A stretch of 64,000 bases of DNA from Sthenelais limicola. Lineage: Eukaryota > Annelida > Polychaeta > Phyllodocida > Sigalionidae. This document shows positions 10,437-21,645 of the stretch, in pieces. The notes below the pieces were generated by a model. That model was not told the origin of the DNA. It saw nothing but the letters and a program-made list of their open reading frames with translations, and ran no database searches. Where the stretch lies: assembly GCA_942159475.1 (NCBI GenBank), contig OW804096.1:11333871-11397870 (forward strand). Direction: 5' to 3'. Within the stretch, counting starts at the first letter, position 1, and every line of letters starts with the position of its first letter. The translations under genes and the position numbers were made by a program.

Positions 10437-11009
10437 AAATATATAATGAAAGGCAAATCTACTGTAAATAGACTGAGAGAGAGAGATCTGCATAACATGG
10501 CCTATGTTGGCCTGTACCTCGCCAGGAGTATTATGCTTTCTTTCAATGCTACTATATCAATAGCCATCACTCTATGTACTTATATAATAGAAGTCCAAGC
10601 CTGGGTCATATTAGAGTATTCCTCATGATAAAAACAATGATCCTATAGCTACACAATATCCAAAAATAAGGGAAGACGATCTAATATAAAACATACAAAT
10701 GTTTAAGTGTTAGAAATCCATTTAAAACAATAATGAAATGTAATTGTGCTCCCTGCCAACAGGGACCTTGCACATGGAAATCATTACTTTTCTACAAAAT
10801 AGACAAAATATATATTTTTACCCTAGTGACAACGACCCAATATATAATGTACATGTGTCTAGAATTTAGACATTCATTTGCGACAACTGGGAAAACTTGA
10901 CCCTTATAGGATTAATGACTGACATTGAGGACAAGGACACTCAATTTATGTTATAATTTATAACGTAGCAATTGCAAAATGATTTGTTATAACTACAATT
11001 TACTTTATT
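10437..11009. other. Intergenic, no feature seen
   Basis: AT-rich sequence without a convincing frame, RNA gene or repeat. Confidence 0.4.
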
Positions 11010-11240
11010 GGGTCAGATTTTCAGAAAATGTACAATCCACCTTCACCAATCCTCCCAAATAACCCACATTTAAGACAAAAATGACTTTCAAAATGCTGTT
11101 AAACATAACAGAATTGATACTTTAAATAAATGCGATACCAAATATACTCAGATAAACCCCAAATTTATATTATTTTTTAGCAGAACTTAGCAGAAATTAC
11201 TATATATGTGGAGCTGCCAATTGTACATTTTCTGAAAATC
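11010..11240 (+). mobile_element. F1 MITE, subfamily B, right end lost
   Basis: Normal left TIR and B-type interior (TAACAGAATTGATACTTTAA). It stops at CTGAAAATC and runs directly into an F2 interior piece, the same junction as at 165-430. Confidence 0.8.
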
Positions 11241-11670
11241 TTTGTTATCCTTGTGATTTGTAGGTCATCCTCTGGAGTAAATTTAGTTACTTTACTGGTA
11301 ATAGCCCACCCAGAAATATTGCAACTTCTTTTCAAACATAGATATATCAAACACAAAATATAGAAACCCTTCTTATATGTGATCCGTTTTAGGAAAATAT
11401 GTCATAAGTCGGAAAATATGGATTTTGAGATATTACCATATTTGAAAAGAGGAGATCAAGCTGATTCTAATGATAGTAAACACTGGGACACCTAATATGT
11501 ATTTCTATATTTTAAGTTTGATATTTTTATTTTTGAAAAAAAAAGTTTGCAATGTTTCTGTGTGGATAATTACCAGTAAAGTAACTAATATACTCCATAC
11601 GAAGGCCTTCAAAACACAAGGATATATTTAATACAATGTTCCGAAATTTGTTACATGGATTTTGCCATTC
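11241..11670. mobile_element. F2 fragments
   Basis: Positions 11,241-11,378 are an F2 interior segment. At 11,379 a second F2 piece begins with TGTGATCCGTTTTAGGAAAA and decays near 11,670. An F1 right end (about 11,730-11,783, ending CTGACCC) follows just before the first exon. Confidence 0.65.
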
Positions 11671-11828
11671 ATACGGGGTGATTATTTATTATGTTTTGGA
11701 AGCATACAGCACCAAGGAATACTATAGTATCTTTAATTCGGGTTATGAGGGAGTAATATTGTACATTTTCTGAAAATCTGACCCTATTATGAATTTACAG
11801 GTGACTAAGGGGAACAGAAAGCAGCAGA

Positions 11829-11972
11829 ATGGGTCGCACGTGTCCGTGGCCGGAGCACTATGAGGCGACTGCAAGGGAGATGATTAAAGAGGATTCCAAG
11901 GACAAACTTTGTGGTCAATTCTGGGAAAGTAAATGTCCATCCTGGTGTTATCATAGGCAGACCTTGTTTTCA
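11829..11972 (+). CDS. Channel-subunit-like gene, coding exon 1
   Basis: ATG at 11829, 48 codons, cytoplasmic N-terminus with several Cys and Trp. It ends TTTTCA before donor GTAAGT at 11973, phase 0. A probable acceptor TTTACAG at 11,800 starts the exon 28 nt before the ATG. Confidence 0.7.
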
Positions 11973-14900
11973 GTAAGTTCTATAAAATATGATTCATTCT
12001 CTGTCAGACGCCTGCTGTTATGAAATGTGATGTGTTTTAGAAAAATGAGTCATAAGTCGCAAAATTGATATTTTTCATAGTGTTTTTTCAGGGGATCCCT
12101 TTATTGAAATGTTCTGATATTTGGAGAGTTTAGCACTTATAGTCATATAAATCTATGTAACAAGTTTCGGGACATTGTATCAAAAATATCTTTGCATTTT
12201 GAAGGCATTTGTATGGAGTATATTTAGTTACTTTATTGATAATTACCAATCCAGAAACATTGCAAACTATTTTTTTCCAAAAATAAAAATATCAAATTTA
12301 AAATATAGAAATACTTATTAGATGTTCTACTGTTTACTATCATTAGAATCAGCTTGATCTCCTCTTTTCAAATATGGTGATATCTCGAAATCCATATTTT
12401 TCGACTTATCACTTATTTTCCTAAAACGGATCACAAATGTTAAATGCTGAAATTGTTCAAGTAATTAATATAAGAGTTGTACATTACATGTAATCTACAA
12501 CTCTGCATGTAATGTACAACTCTGTTAATATGTACATACTCTTTCTTCACTGAGTTTAAATCATAATAATTGTCTTTGATATCTTGTATTTTTTCCAAAT
12601 AACAAAAATTGGGCTACCCAATTTCTGTACTGTTTCTCCTCTCACTGTTACCTGATGATGGCAGACAGAACACATTTGGGTCAGATTTTCAGAAAATGTA
12701 CAATTCAACTTCGCCAATCTTCTCAAATAACCCAAATTTCAGACGAAAATAAAGTTCAAAATGCAGCTCAACCTAGCCAAACAGATTTCTAGGATCAATG
12801 CAATGCCGAATATTCTCGAATTTACCTAGTATTGTCCAAATTGCAGCCTGATTTAGCAGAATTTACTAAATGTGTACAGCTGCCAATTGTACATTTTCTG
12901 AAAATCTGACCCATTTGTTGAACCAAAACCTTTATTTTCAGGCTTTCTTCTGGTATCCATTAATATTGATAGCTGGACTGGTTCTACTGATTGTTTGCGC
13001 TGTCCAACTCAGCGTTGGCACAACAGCAAACTCCTATATAGCTACCAACTGTACCACAACTACTATGGAATACCGTGCTGGTAGGAAATGATATAATATC
13101 TTTCTAAGTAAACCTTTTGGCATACTTTATTTAATTAACATTAGGTGTTAAGTTTGTGTTACAAACCATTTCCATTATATGGGTCAGATCTTCAGAAAGT
13201 GTACAATTCACCTTCACCAATCTTCTCAAATAACCCAAATTTCAGACGAAAATAAAGTTCAAAATACAGTTCAACATAACCAAACGGAGTGCTAGAATCA
13301 ATGCAATACCAAATATACTCGAATTTACCTAGTATTGACCAAATTCCAGCCTAATTTAGCAAAATGTAGTAAGTATGTACAGCTGCCAATTGTACATTTT
13401 CTGAAAATCTGACCCATATATTGTATCTCTGCTGTTACATTATCCCTGTATCTCAAGTCTGATATTCACTATCATGTCAAAGCTCACATCAAACCTCATG
13501 TGAAAAACCACGAAATTGCTTTTGCATTCAAAGTAAAGCTAATTTCATTGATGATTATTTTTATCTAGGTTAAAAAAAAGATATATATATAAAAATATGA
13601 CAATTTTCACTTGCAGCTGGCCCAGTGGAAGTGGGATTTAGTAACTCACAAAAACTTCTCCACTTACCCCGTTGTGTCCCAGAGTCATAATCTGTATGAT
13701 GTAATGTTACAGGCTTTTCCTCTTTTTTGCGCATATTACGCATAGCCAAAATACATTACTAAAAAAACCTTTTCCTATTTCCAATCAGATATTCCTATTC
13801 CTGGAACAAATAGTTTCATGGCACCTACTATTTCTTCCTTATTGAGATATTTTCTCCCATCACAAGGAGTCTTGTAACTATTACCACTCCCCTATTACCT
13901 ATGACCTGTGTCATCTGCTGTTATGACACATCACAGTTGCTTCTTTTCAAATATTACAGTTAGGATTCCTTTTTCGCTTCTTTCCTAATCATCATGGATA
14001 GACTTGTGCACCTTGATTATTTTCATAATCTAAAAAATATCAATATATACAAAGAAATGCTTTTGCCACACACAACCACTAATTCTTTGGCATTACCTAC
14101 AAAACAATTGTTAAACTAATTATTCTTTGATACAAATGAAAACTAATGTATCATATAATAACCAACTTCACTTTGGTCGGATTTCGGATACCACTTAGTA
14201 GTATATGAAAATGAGCAAGTGACTCAGGGACCAAATAAAGGAACATATGAGATATCTTTATCAAAAAGAACATCCAAAATCCAAGAAAGTTTCTGTCTTA
14301 ATGATAAAATATCCATTAGTTCCATTGAAAATGTTTTGAAATATCTTGGAAAAAGAAATAGATATTTAAAAAAAAATATATGGATGTTTCCTATTACATA
14401 TAGATATCCTGACCTATTTGGGACAATACAAACCCTCCTTGGGGGAGTTGCCCATACCTTCAGCATTGTATCTCCCGCTTAGTGGGAGCGGGTGATAACA
14501 TGAAAATTACCGCGCCCCCGACTGATACAACAACATTGTTTTGATTTTGCGGAACTCATATTATCGCCCACTCGATCGTTTTACCGATTTTCTCTGGAAA
14601 TGATAAAGCTAGGAACTTAAAATTAAAAGTTTCATTCATTAAAACGATGTATGGGGTGAAATAAATATGGAACCAACCCTAGCTAGCTTCCATCTATATA
14701 GACACTAGGGGCATGGCAGAGGTGGTGGCGGTTGCAGGTTTATATGAATAAGCAAGATATCCTCCAGGGTGGATATATCTATGCAGATCATTCAACATTA
14801 TTTCATCATTGACAATTTATTCCAACAGTGTAAATCAAATTACCAGGTGTCCATATATATGTCCAATGTTGAATGTCCATATCGCTAATAGGACAACATT

Positions 14901-17641
14901 GGGTGAATATCCAATATGTTGCTTCTGAGATCAGGTGTTATCTTGTATAAGAGGTAGAAAAAAACTATTTCCGACACAGTGCTTTCGGCACATACACTTC
15001 CAGTTCCGTAGCTAAAAAGTACGAAACATGGTGCAAAGTTGCTGGTTACTTTTGTTGGAGTTAATAAATTTCTACAGAGTTTGGAATTTACATCCTCTGA
15101 TTATGCTAGACAGGCTAAGGGAACTTTGGTTAATGTGCGATTAAGACATTGATCACCATGAATGCATTAACAAAAGGCGGCAACTGGTGCATATGCCGGC
15201 GGAAGTGCGTATATCATCGACACACGTCATGGTCGCACTATTTCTACCTCCTTTCACTCCCTAGTGAGAGTTCACACCCAATCTCGGAAGCGCCGTATTG
15301 TCTGTTGGGTTCATCAGCAACTGGGCCAGTCCTCCATCTCCACAATGGATATTGGGTCTTACATTACGTAACATTGATTCACCTCTGTCTTTCTCTCTAC
15401 TTTCCATAATCATTACTTAACAAGTTTACAATTTTCATTTTCCCAGGTGTAGGGTTGGAGTGTGATTGCAAAAAAGGGAAAAATTCCCCAGCCTGCACAA
15501 GATACTACTTCTGTCTCAATGTAATGGCAGACTACAATGTGGGAATCGAGAACTACACCAGTCCTGTCTTCTATGAGCATGGCTATGTTTCAGCTGATGT
15601 AAGTTGTTTGTATTGAATGCATGGGTTGGAATTGCCTTAAATTAGGAATAAAAGCCACCCACAAAAATAGGCAAGGCTAAATCTGTACATGTTAAACAAC
15701 TTTAATGATCACTCAACACAACGTAAATTAAGGCTACAAGTTATTTTCTTGTCCATGTCCATATAATATATTGGTACCAAACTATGTTTGTTTGTTTGTT
15801 TAAATCAAACAACATAATGGCAGTCAGAACAAGCTGTCATGAGTATTAATCTTGCACAAATAAACAAGGAACAGAGGCAAAAGTACCTAACAATGCAATA
15901 ATATTTAACTTAGAGTACAGCAATGTTCTAGATGACAAGAATTATGATTGCTAATATTTAGAGATTAATTAATGTTGTTAGAATTCTACCATATTTGTTC
16001 ATAGACCCAGGGAGAAATGTAACGTTCTTTGAACGTTTGTGTAACGTTTGGATGTGACTGTTTGCAAACGGTACCCAAACAGTGAACGCACAGTGCATGA
16101 ACATTAAGTGAGGACAATCATCGTTTGTATGCAGACGCTGAACAAACGTTTGCAAACGATCAGGAGGTGTGCAAACGAGCAATAAACGTTATACAAACAG
16201 TTCTTTTTAAACGTTGTTATACCTCATTGTGTGATATATATGTACCCCTTATAAGGACAGGAGTTGCACATAGAAATATGAAGGTATTTCATGAAGCCTA
16301 TCTGCTTTAAATTAGCAAGGCAAACAAGAGGGTGGATTAAGGCCGGGCGAATCGTTGCATATACTCACTGACTGGCTGGGGATAAACATAGTCTTGTATT
16401 ATTGGTCGCTGCATTGTAAGTCCTTAACGGATTTTCATAATATTACTCTTCCATGATGCTGACATGTTTCCGGTTCTTTTGAGGTATAACACAAGTTTCT
16501 GAGCTTAGCCATTCTTCTTCTGTGAGCTTTAGAAAATGCGGCAACGTTGCGGCGACGCTACCCTCGTCAACTGGGCATTTTGAATACTGCCGCCATTTTA
16601 CATGCAGCTGCATGCGTCCTTCAATTTCAAATGGTACGATGAAGAAATCTATTCCATATACAAATTAAACATACACTGCAGTTGATCCTAGTTATACACA
16701 GGTTATTCATACACTACCCTGCACAGTCGGATGGATAAGATATCAATGCAATATGAAGATCTTACCTCTAATATAAATGTGTCTAGCTGAGAATGCATGG
16801 TAATCCAACGGCTATGTCACATGTATATCATGGAGATTCAGACTCAGGTTTCATTGAAAAATATACAGAACGCTAAACAACTGTTCAATGAACGTTTATT
16901 TATTGTTTGTGGACGTTCACTTTTCTCCTCACCCATGCAAACGGTAGACAAACGGGGCAAACGTTACATGAACATTCGCAAACGCACAGAACGCCAAACA
17001 ACTGTTCAACAAACGTTTATCCGCTGTGCGTGAACGTTCGCTTCTCCCTGGGGAGGCATTAAATTCAACTATCTTAGATATCCTTAATTACAACAGGATT
17101 AACTCTAACAATACTATATCCTATTACCTAGGTCCGTTTGTGCTTCTACAGTCCTGGAAAATGTGAGGGAGAGGAAGACCCCAATGAGCTTCTGAAAAAG
17201 ATAGTGGCCGAAATACCAGTAAATACCACGTTCACCTGCTACTATCACCCAGAGAAGCCCAAGACTGTAGTATACCAGATTCAGGAAACAGGAGCAGGGC
17301 CATGGATCATGCTGGGTTTTGGTATTCCTTCTCTCCTTTTTGGTTTCTTCTTGACCTGCTTGTCAACCATTCTCTGCAGCTCAAAGCATCTGTGCAAGAG
17401 CAACCCTACACCAGAAGTAATAGAGGAATATAACAGGAAACAAGCAGCCTTAACCAAAGCAGCTGGTCAGTTCAAAGGCTTTGTAGGGGGTCCTTCCCGT
17501 GTTGCTCCAGTACCTCCAGTGGTGAAGCAACCAGCAGGAGCGAACAACTGGGAGAAGACCAATTATGGCATGGATTCTGGTAATCCTCCTCCACCACCTA
17601 CTTATGCTGCTGCAACTGAGAAGAAATATGACTGGGAGTAG
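11829..17641 (+). CDS. Two-TM Cys-rich protein, KCNMB/TipE-like channel auxiliary subunit (4 coding exons)
   Basis: Coding exons 11829-11972, 12942-13080, 15447-15598 and 17132-17641 join in frame (phases 0, 1, 0) to give 314 residues. TM1 is about residues 50-71 and TM2 about 202-226. The loop between them is Cys-rich with three N-glycosylation sequons (NCT, NYT, NTT), so it should be extracellular. The loop has a Y-x-C-L-x-V segment, a CFYSPGKC segment and a CYYHPEKP segment, a spacing like that of BK-channel beta subunits (KCNMB) and insect TipE proteins. The cytoplasmic tail of nearly 90 residues is longer than usual for KCNMB and ends in a proline run with a PPTY (PPxY) motif that could bind WW domains. 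An acceptor at 11,800 implies an upstream 5' UTR exon. The family call is inference from layout; the exon structure is well supported. Confidence 0.65.
12026..12436 (+). mobile_element. F2 MITE
   Basis: Starts TGTGATGTGTTTTAG and ends in CCTAAAACGGATCACA; lies in intron 1 of the channel-subunit-like gene. Confidence 0.8.
12475..12521. repeat. Short hairpin
   Basis: Arms AGTTGTACATTACATG and its exact complement separated by 15 nt. Confidence 0.7.
12678..12912 (+). mobile_element. F1 MITE, subfamily A
   Basis: Complete, flanked by ATTT on both sides. It ends only 29 bp before the acceptor of exon 2. Confidence 0.9.
12942..13080 (+). CDS. Channel-subunit-like gene, coding exon 2
   Basis: Acceptor TTTTCAG (to 12941), donor GTAGGA at 13081, phase 1 at the 3' end. 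Encodes TM1 and the first glycosylated part of the loop. Confidence 0.75.
13181..13415 (+). mobile_element. F1 MITE, subfamily A
   Basis: Complete, flanked by ATAT on both sides; in intron 2. Confidence 0.9.
13416..15446 (+). other. Remainder of intron 2, no gene seen
   Basis: About 2 kb without convincing exon, RNA gene or recognised repeat. It contains short poly-A/TA tracts and ends in a pyrimidine-rich acceptor. Confidence 0.45.
15447..15598 (+). CDS. Channel-subunit-like gene, coding exon 3
   Basis: Acceptor TTTTCCCAG, donor GTAAGT at 15599. Encodes 51 residues of the loop with six Cys and one NYT sequon. Confidence 0.75.
16006..17052. mobile_element. Non-autonomous DNA element dense in CGTTTG/AACGTT motifs
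   Basis: Inverted ends CCCAGGGAGAA (16006) and TTCTCCCTGGG (to 17052) bound about 1.05 kb inside intron 3. About 200 bp at each end carry many copies of CAAACG, CGTTTG and AACGTTC in both orientations; the middle (about 16,220-16,860) lacks them. The layout suggests clustered subterminal binding sites. No transposase is present. Target duplications are not clear. Confidence 0.65.
17132..17641 (+). CDS. Channel-subunit-like gene, coding exon 4 and stop
   Basis: Acceptor TTACCTAG ends at 17131; the frame is open for 169 codons to TAG at 17639-17641. It holds the rest of the loop, TM2 and the Pro-rich cytoplasmic tail with PPTY. Confidence 0.8.
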   Translation, partial: VRLCFYSPGKCEGEEDPNELLKKIVAEIPVNTTFTCYYHPEKPKTVVYQIQETGAGPWIMLGFGIPSLLFGFFLTCLSTILCSSKHLCKSNPTPEVIEEYNRKQAALTKAAGQFKGFVGGPSRVAPVPPVVKQPAGANNWEKTNYGMDSGNPPPPPTYAAATEKKYDWE

Positions 17642-17769
17642 TAGTTCATTGTTGTTGTAGTTTTTGTTTTGCATCTGCATTATACAGATGCTCATTATAG
17701 GGTCAGATTTTCAGAAAATGTACAATTTACCGTCACCAATCCTCTCAAATAACCCAAATTTCAGATGAA

Positions 17770-17775
17770 AATAAA
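17770..17775 (+). promoter_or_regulatory. Possible poly(A) signal donated by MITE
   Basis: AATAAA is the first such hexamer noted downstream of the stop at 17,641 and belongs to the F1 subfamily A consensus. Use as a polyadenylation signal is inference. Confidence 0.4.
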
Positions 17776-17793
17776 GTTCAAAATATAGTTTAA

Positions 17794-17993
17794 AGGGTGG
17801 TCTCCACTGGCTGTGGTAAGCTCTGCGGTAAGCCTTGCGATGGTGCTGTGTTTTGGAGGAGTGGCGAGGTCCTGCCTACATCGTTCACTGACCATGTAGG
17901 CAAGGACATCATCATTCCTCTCCACCTACAGAACCAGCACAAACCGTCGCAAGGCTTACCGCAGAGCTTACCACAGCCAGTGGAGACCACCCT
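17794..17993. mobile_element. F3 palindromic MITE
   Basis: About 50-bp inverted arms starting AGGGTGGTCTCCACTGGC enclose a 100-bp centre. It is flanked by TAA (17,791-17,793 and 17,994-17,996) and interrupts an F1 copy, so it is younger than that copy. A 3-bp TAA duplication fits PIF/Harbinger-like elements. Confidence 0.85.
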
Positions 17994-18623
17994 TAACCTA
18001 ACCAAACAGATTGCTAGAATCAATGCAATGCCCAATATACTCGAATTTACCTAGTATTGACCAAATTGAAGCCTAATTTAGCAGAATTTACTAAATGCAT
18101 ACAGCTGCCAATTGTACATTTTCTGAATATCTGGCAAGGCAAGTGGCAAGGGCATGCATAAGCAATGACACACACAATTTTTGAGTTTTGAGTTTTCTCA
18201 TACCAACTTTTCGTTGTAAAATTTTACATATTCTCCATTATGCTGTCTAATCTATAGTCCCCTCCCCCTCATAGGAATTCCACGTTTGAATTTAATGTGT
18301 TATTATTTTATATTCTTACATCTGAGTTAGGAAACATTTTACACAATAATCTTCTCGTGGCAGTGAGTCACTCAAGTATACACTTGAGTGAAGAGTTCTA
18401 CTTCAATCTATATTTCTAGTTATATTGATTAAATGATGTATTATCAACCTAATCGTTCCATCTATATATAGAATGGGCAATAGGAATAATATGTTAATGC
18501 CCTGACGAAATAAAATGATCAGTTAATGTCTGGCATTGTAGGGCTGCTGGTGGTTGTCTGTGATTAATCAAAAAGTGTTTGCTGATTCACATTGGTGGCA
18601 TCATGTATACAATATTTATCTCT

Positions 18624-18727
18624 ATTTAGAATTATGTCCCCGGCTGTACTTCTGGTTGATCCCTGTGACTACTCAGTAAACTGTGATATTTCTTATATTT
18701 TTGTATAATTGTTCTTACCTCATATAT
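18624..18727 (+). repeat. Direct repeat, left copy, abutting an F1 MITE
   Basis: About 103 bp from ATTTAGAATTATGTCCCC to CATATA, repeated at 18,964-19,066 with a few substitutions. The F1 MITE lies exactly between the two copies. Confidence 0.85.
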
Positions 18728-18963
18728 GGGTCAGATTTTCAGAAAATGTACAATTCGCCTTCACCAATCCTCTCAAATAACCCATTTTTTAAGACAAAAG
18801 TGAGGTTCAAAATGCAGTTTAACATAACAGAACTGATACTTGAAATCAATGTGATACCGAATATACTCAGATATACCCGGTATTCATCATTTTTCAGCCT
18901 AATTTAGGAGAATTTCATAAATGTGTAGATCTGCGAATTGTACATTTTCTGAAAATCTGACCC
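18728..18963 (+). mobile_element. F1 MITE, subfamily B
   Basis: Complete copy with B-type interior, bracketed by the 103-bp direct repeat instead of a simple 4-bp duplication. Confidence 0.85.
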
Positions 18964-19066
18964 ATTTAGAATTATGTCCCCAGCTGTACTTCTGGTCGAT
19001 CCCTGTGATTACTCAGTAAACTGTGATATTTCTTACATTTTTGTGTAATTGTTCTTACTTCATATA
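18964..19066 (+). repeat. Direct repeat, right copy
   Basis: Second copy of the 103-bp unit described at 18,624. The following 250 bp show no gene. Confidence 0.85.
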
Positions 19067-19322
19067 GTTTGGGGTCTATTTGCAATATAACGAGATCTGC
19101 TATGAGATTCCAATAGAGGATTTGCATTTCCGCCATATTGAATCTCGATTCGCATGGAATTTTGGGAGTAATATCTCCGTGTACAAGGAATAAAAATACA
19201 TGTTGTGTTCAGCATGAGAGAGAGAGTGAGAGTTATAAATAGACTGTATAATTGTTTTGTTTGTGTGGGGAGGGAGCGCGCAAATGCCTATAGCTACAAG
19301 CCATGCATTCAAAATTCTATAT

Positions 19323-19561
19323 GGGTCAGATTTTCAGACAATTCACCTTCACCATTCTTCTCAAATAACCAATATTTCAGACGAAAATAAAATTCAAAAT
19401 TCCGTTCAACCTAACCAAACAGATTGCTAGAATCAATGCAATGTCGAATATACTCGTATATTGTCGAATATACTCGTATATTGACCAAATTGCAGCCTAA
19501 TTTAGCAGAATTAACTAAATGTGTACAGCTGCCAATTGTACATTTTCCGAAAATCTGACCC
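19323..19561 (+). mobile_element. F1 MITE, subfamily A
   Basis: Flanked by ATAT on both sides. It lacks part of the left TIR and holds a 17-bp tandem duplication near 19,443-19,480. Confidence 0.85.
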
Positions 19562-19865
19562 ATATGAGTGCGGCGACCGGGGCTAGACTGCTTCATGAAT
19601 GGATTTCAAGGTTGCCTTGTATACACACAGAAGCTTTGTGAGGTGCGCATTATAGTTGCATAATAGCAAAAAACGCTCTACAAATGTAGCCGCATCATGC
19701 ATCGACGTCTATATTTCGCGCCTGTTATGTATACAGCTACCAGGGGTTAAACAATAAGCAGACGTCCATTCATAGATGTAAGGGATATATATATGTACTT
19801 CTCCCAGACGATGCCCATATTCTAGCTTATTCTGAAATTCACATATATAGTGATCTCATGTAAAT

Positions 19866-20102
19866 GGGTCAGATTTTCAGAAAATATACAATTCAATTTC
19901 ACCAATCTTCTCAAATAACCCAAATTTCAGACGAAAATAAAGTTCAAAATACAGTTTAACCTAACCAAAGAGTTTGCTAGAATCAATGCAATGCCGAATA
20001 TTCTCTAATTTATACCGAGTATTGACCAAATTGCAGCCTAATTTAGCAAAATTAACTAAATGTGTACAGCTGCCAATTGTACATTATCTGAAAATCTATC
20101 CC
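19866..20102 (+). mobile_element. F1 MITE, subfamily A
   Basis: Complete, flanked by AAAT on both sides; right TIR mutated to CTATCCC. Confidence 0.85.
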
Positions 20103-20235
20103 AAATAGACCTGATGGAAAAAACAGACTTTGGACACTCGATTGGCACTGCATGAAAGTAGACAGAGGGTATGCAAATTGTCATTTCTAAATTGATTTCT
20201 ACCTTCCATGCTATTAAATATTCTATAACCTTAAT

Positions 20236-20638
20236 TGTGATGTGTTTCAGGAAAATGAGTCATAAGTCGCAAAATTGATATTTTTCACAAGATCACATTA
20301 TTGGAATCTTCTGATTCTTTGAGAGTTCATCACTTATACATATATCAATCGATGTATCAAATTACAGGAAAATCTATGTAGTATACCCTTTAGATTTAAA
20401 GGTCCTCATATGGACTAAATTTAGATACTTTACTGTTTATTAACCCCAAGAAAAATTGGAAACTTTTTTTTTCACAAACGAAAATATCAAACCTAAAATC
20501 TAGAAATACTTAGGAGATTATTAGACTGTTTACTATCATTGGAATCAGCTTGATCCTATCTTTTCAAATATAATGGTATCTCAAAATCTATTTTTTGCGA
20601 CTTACCCGGTATGACTCATTTTCCTGAAACACATCACA
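20236..20638 (+). mobile_element. F2 MITE
   Basis: Ends TGTGATGTGTTTCAGGAAAA and its complement CCTGAAACACATCACA. The following 560 bp (to about 21,200) hold no gene that I can see. Confidence 0.85.
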
Positions 20639-21200
20639 AATGATATAATGAGGCTCAAAAGCCAGGGTACCGTTGCGTAAGAAATCCTTACTTAAGATTT
20701 TCCTTCCTTATCTACTTTTCAAGAAACATTATTCTTATGAAGGTCTTTAATGAAACATTGGTCAGTGACAACATAACAACATAACAACATAACTCGTCAT
20801 TCTATTATTACTCTGTTTATTCCGAACTGTATTGGGAGATACAATGGAATCGTTCATACACATTCATGGATTTAGTACATAAAGAAGTATCACAGTAGTA
20901 AAGGAGAAGTAAATAAAATTATTATACACGCATTCAATACTGAGGCCCCGACAGCCGCACATTACTTGTAACGTGGTATTGGACTAGTACATTACCGGCG
21001 CGTTGTCATGGCGACGCAAGTTTGGTGGCGCAAGATTGCCGACGCAAGTTTGCCGTGTGCGAGGGCTTTCTTTCTCCAACATTTCAACTGTTTCTATAGT
21101 TATATTCCTCTTGTACGAACACCAGATATGGCAAATTATGTTAATGTATCTTTAATTAAGCATGTTTTGCATGCAAAAACTAGGCATGTATAATAATCAA

Positions 21201-21295
21201 CTTATAGGACGAGTTGCCGCACGGAGCGTAAATAAAGGACGAGACCGCAGGTCGAGTCCTTTATTTACGCTCCGTGCGGCAACTCGTCCTATAAG
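21201..21295. repeat. Perfect 40-bp inverted repeat (hairpin/foldback)
   Basis: Arms 21,201-21,240 and 21,256-21,295 are exact complements, starting CTTATAGGACGAGTTGCCGC, with a 15-nt loop that is itself partly self-complementary. A perfect palindrome of this length suggests recent origin, either a foldback MITE or a hairpin-derived insertion. Confidence 0.9.
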
Positions 21296-21390
21296 TGCTA
21301 AGTAGTAGCCTGTAGTATATAGCTCCATCTTGTGGATGATATTTAACTACCTTTACAAAGAGACGTGAGTAGTATAGGAAATAATACAGT

Positions 21391-21503
21391 AAAGGGCCTA
21401 GTCCACTACGCCGATTCTCATGCGATTCTGACAGAATTTAGTGCAAAAGAGTCATCTGCGGTGCAAAATAGCATGACAATCGGCTTGGTGGGCTAGGCCC
21501 TTT
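21391..21503. mobile_element. Short foldback MITE
   Basis: Arms AAGGGCCTAGTCCACTACGC and a near-complement GGTGGGCTAGGCCCTT enclose about 75 bp, flanked by TA on both sides. Confidence 0.7.
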
Positions 21504-21645
21504 ATTCTATCAAACTGACATCACAATCATCACTGTGGCGATACCAATCAAGAAAACCGATTTACCTCATATTTGGCGAATGTGTGTGTTTCAGTATGTA
21601 CCTCTGATATGTATGAAAATATTCGAGATCATAATCAATATTAGA

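Larger units (their letters stand above)
17700..18133 (+). mobile_element. F1 MITE, subfamily A, split by F3 element
   Basis: The left TIR is intact; the right end decays at CTGAATATCTGG. An F3 element sits inside at 17,794-17,993. The left part carries AATAAA at 17,770-17,775, 129 nt after the channel-subunit-like stop codon. Confidence 0.85.

Noticed and set aside
14219..14482. Overlapping open frames in intron 2
   Set aside because: No motif or splice support; AT-rich chance frames on both strands.
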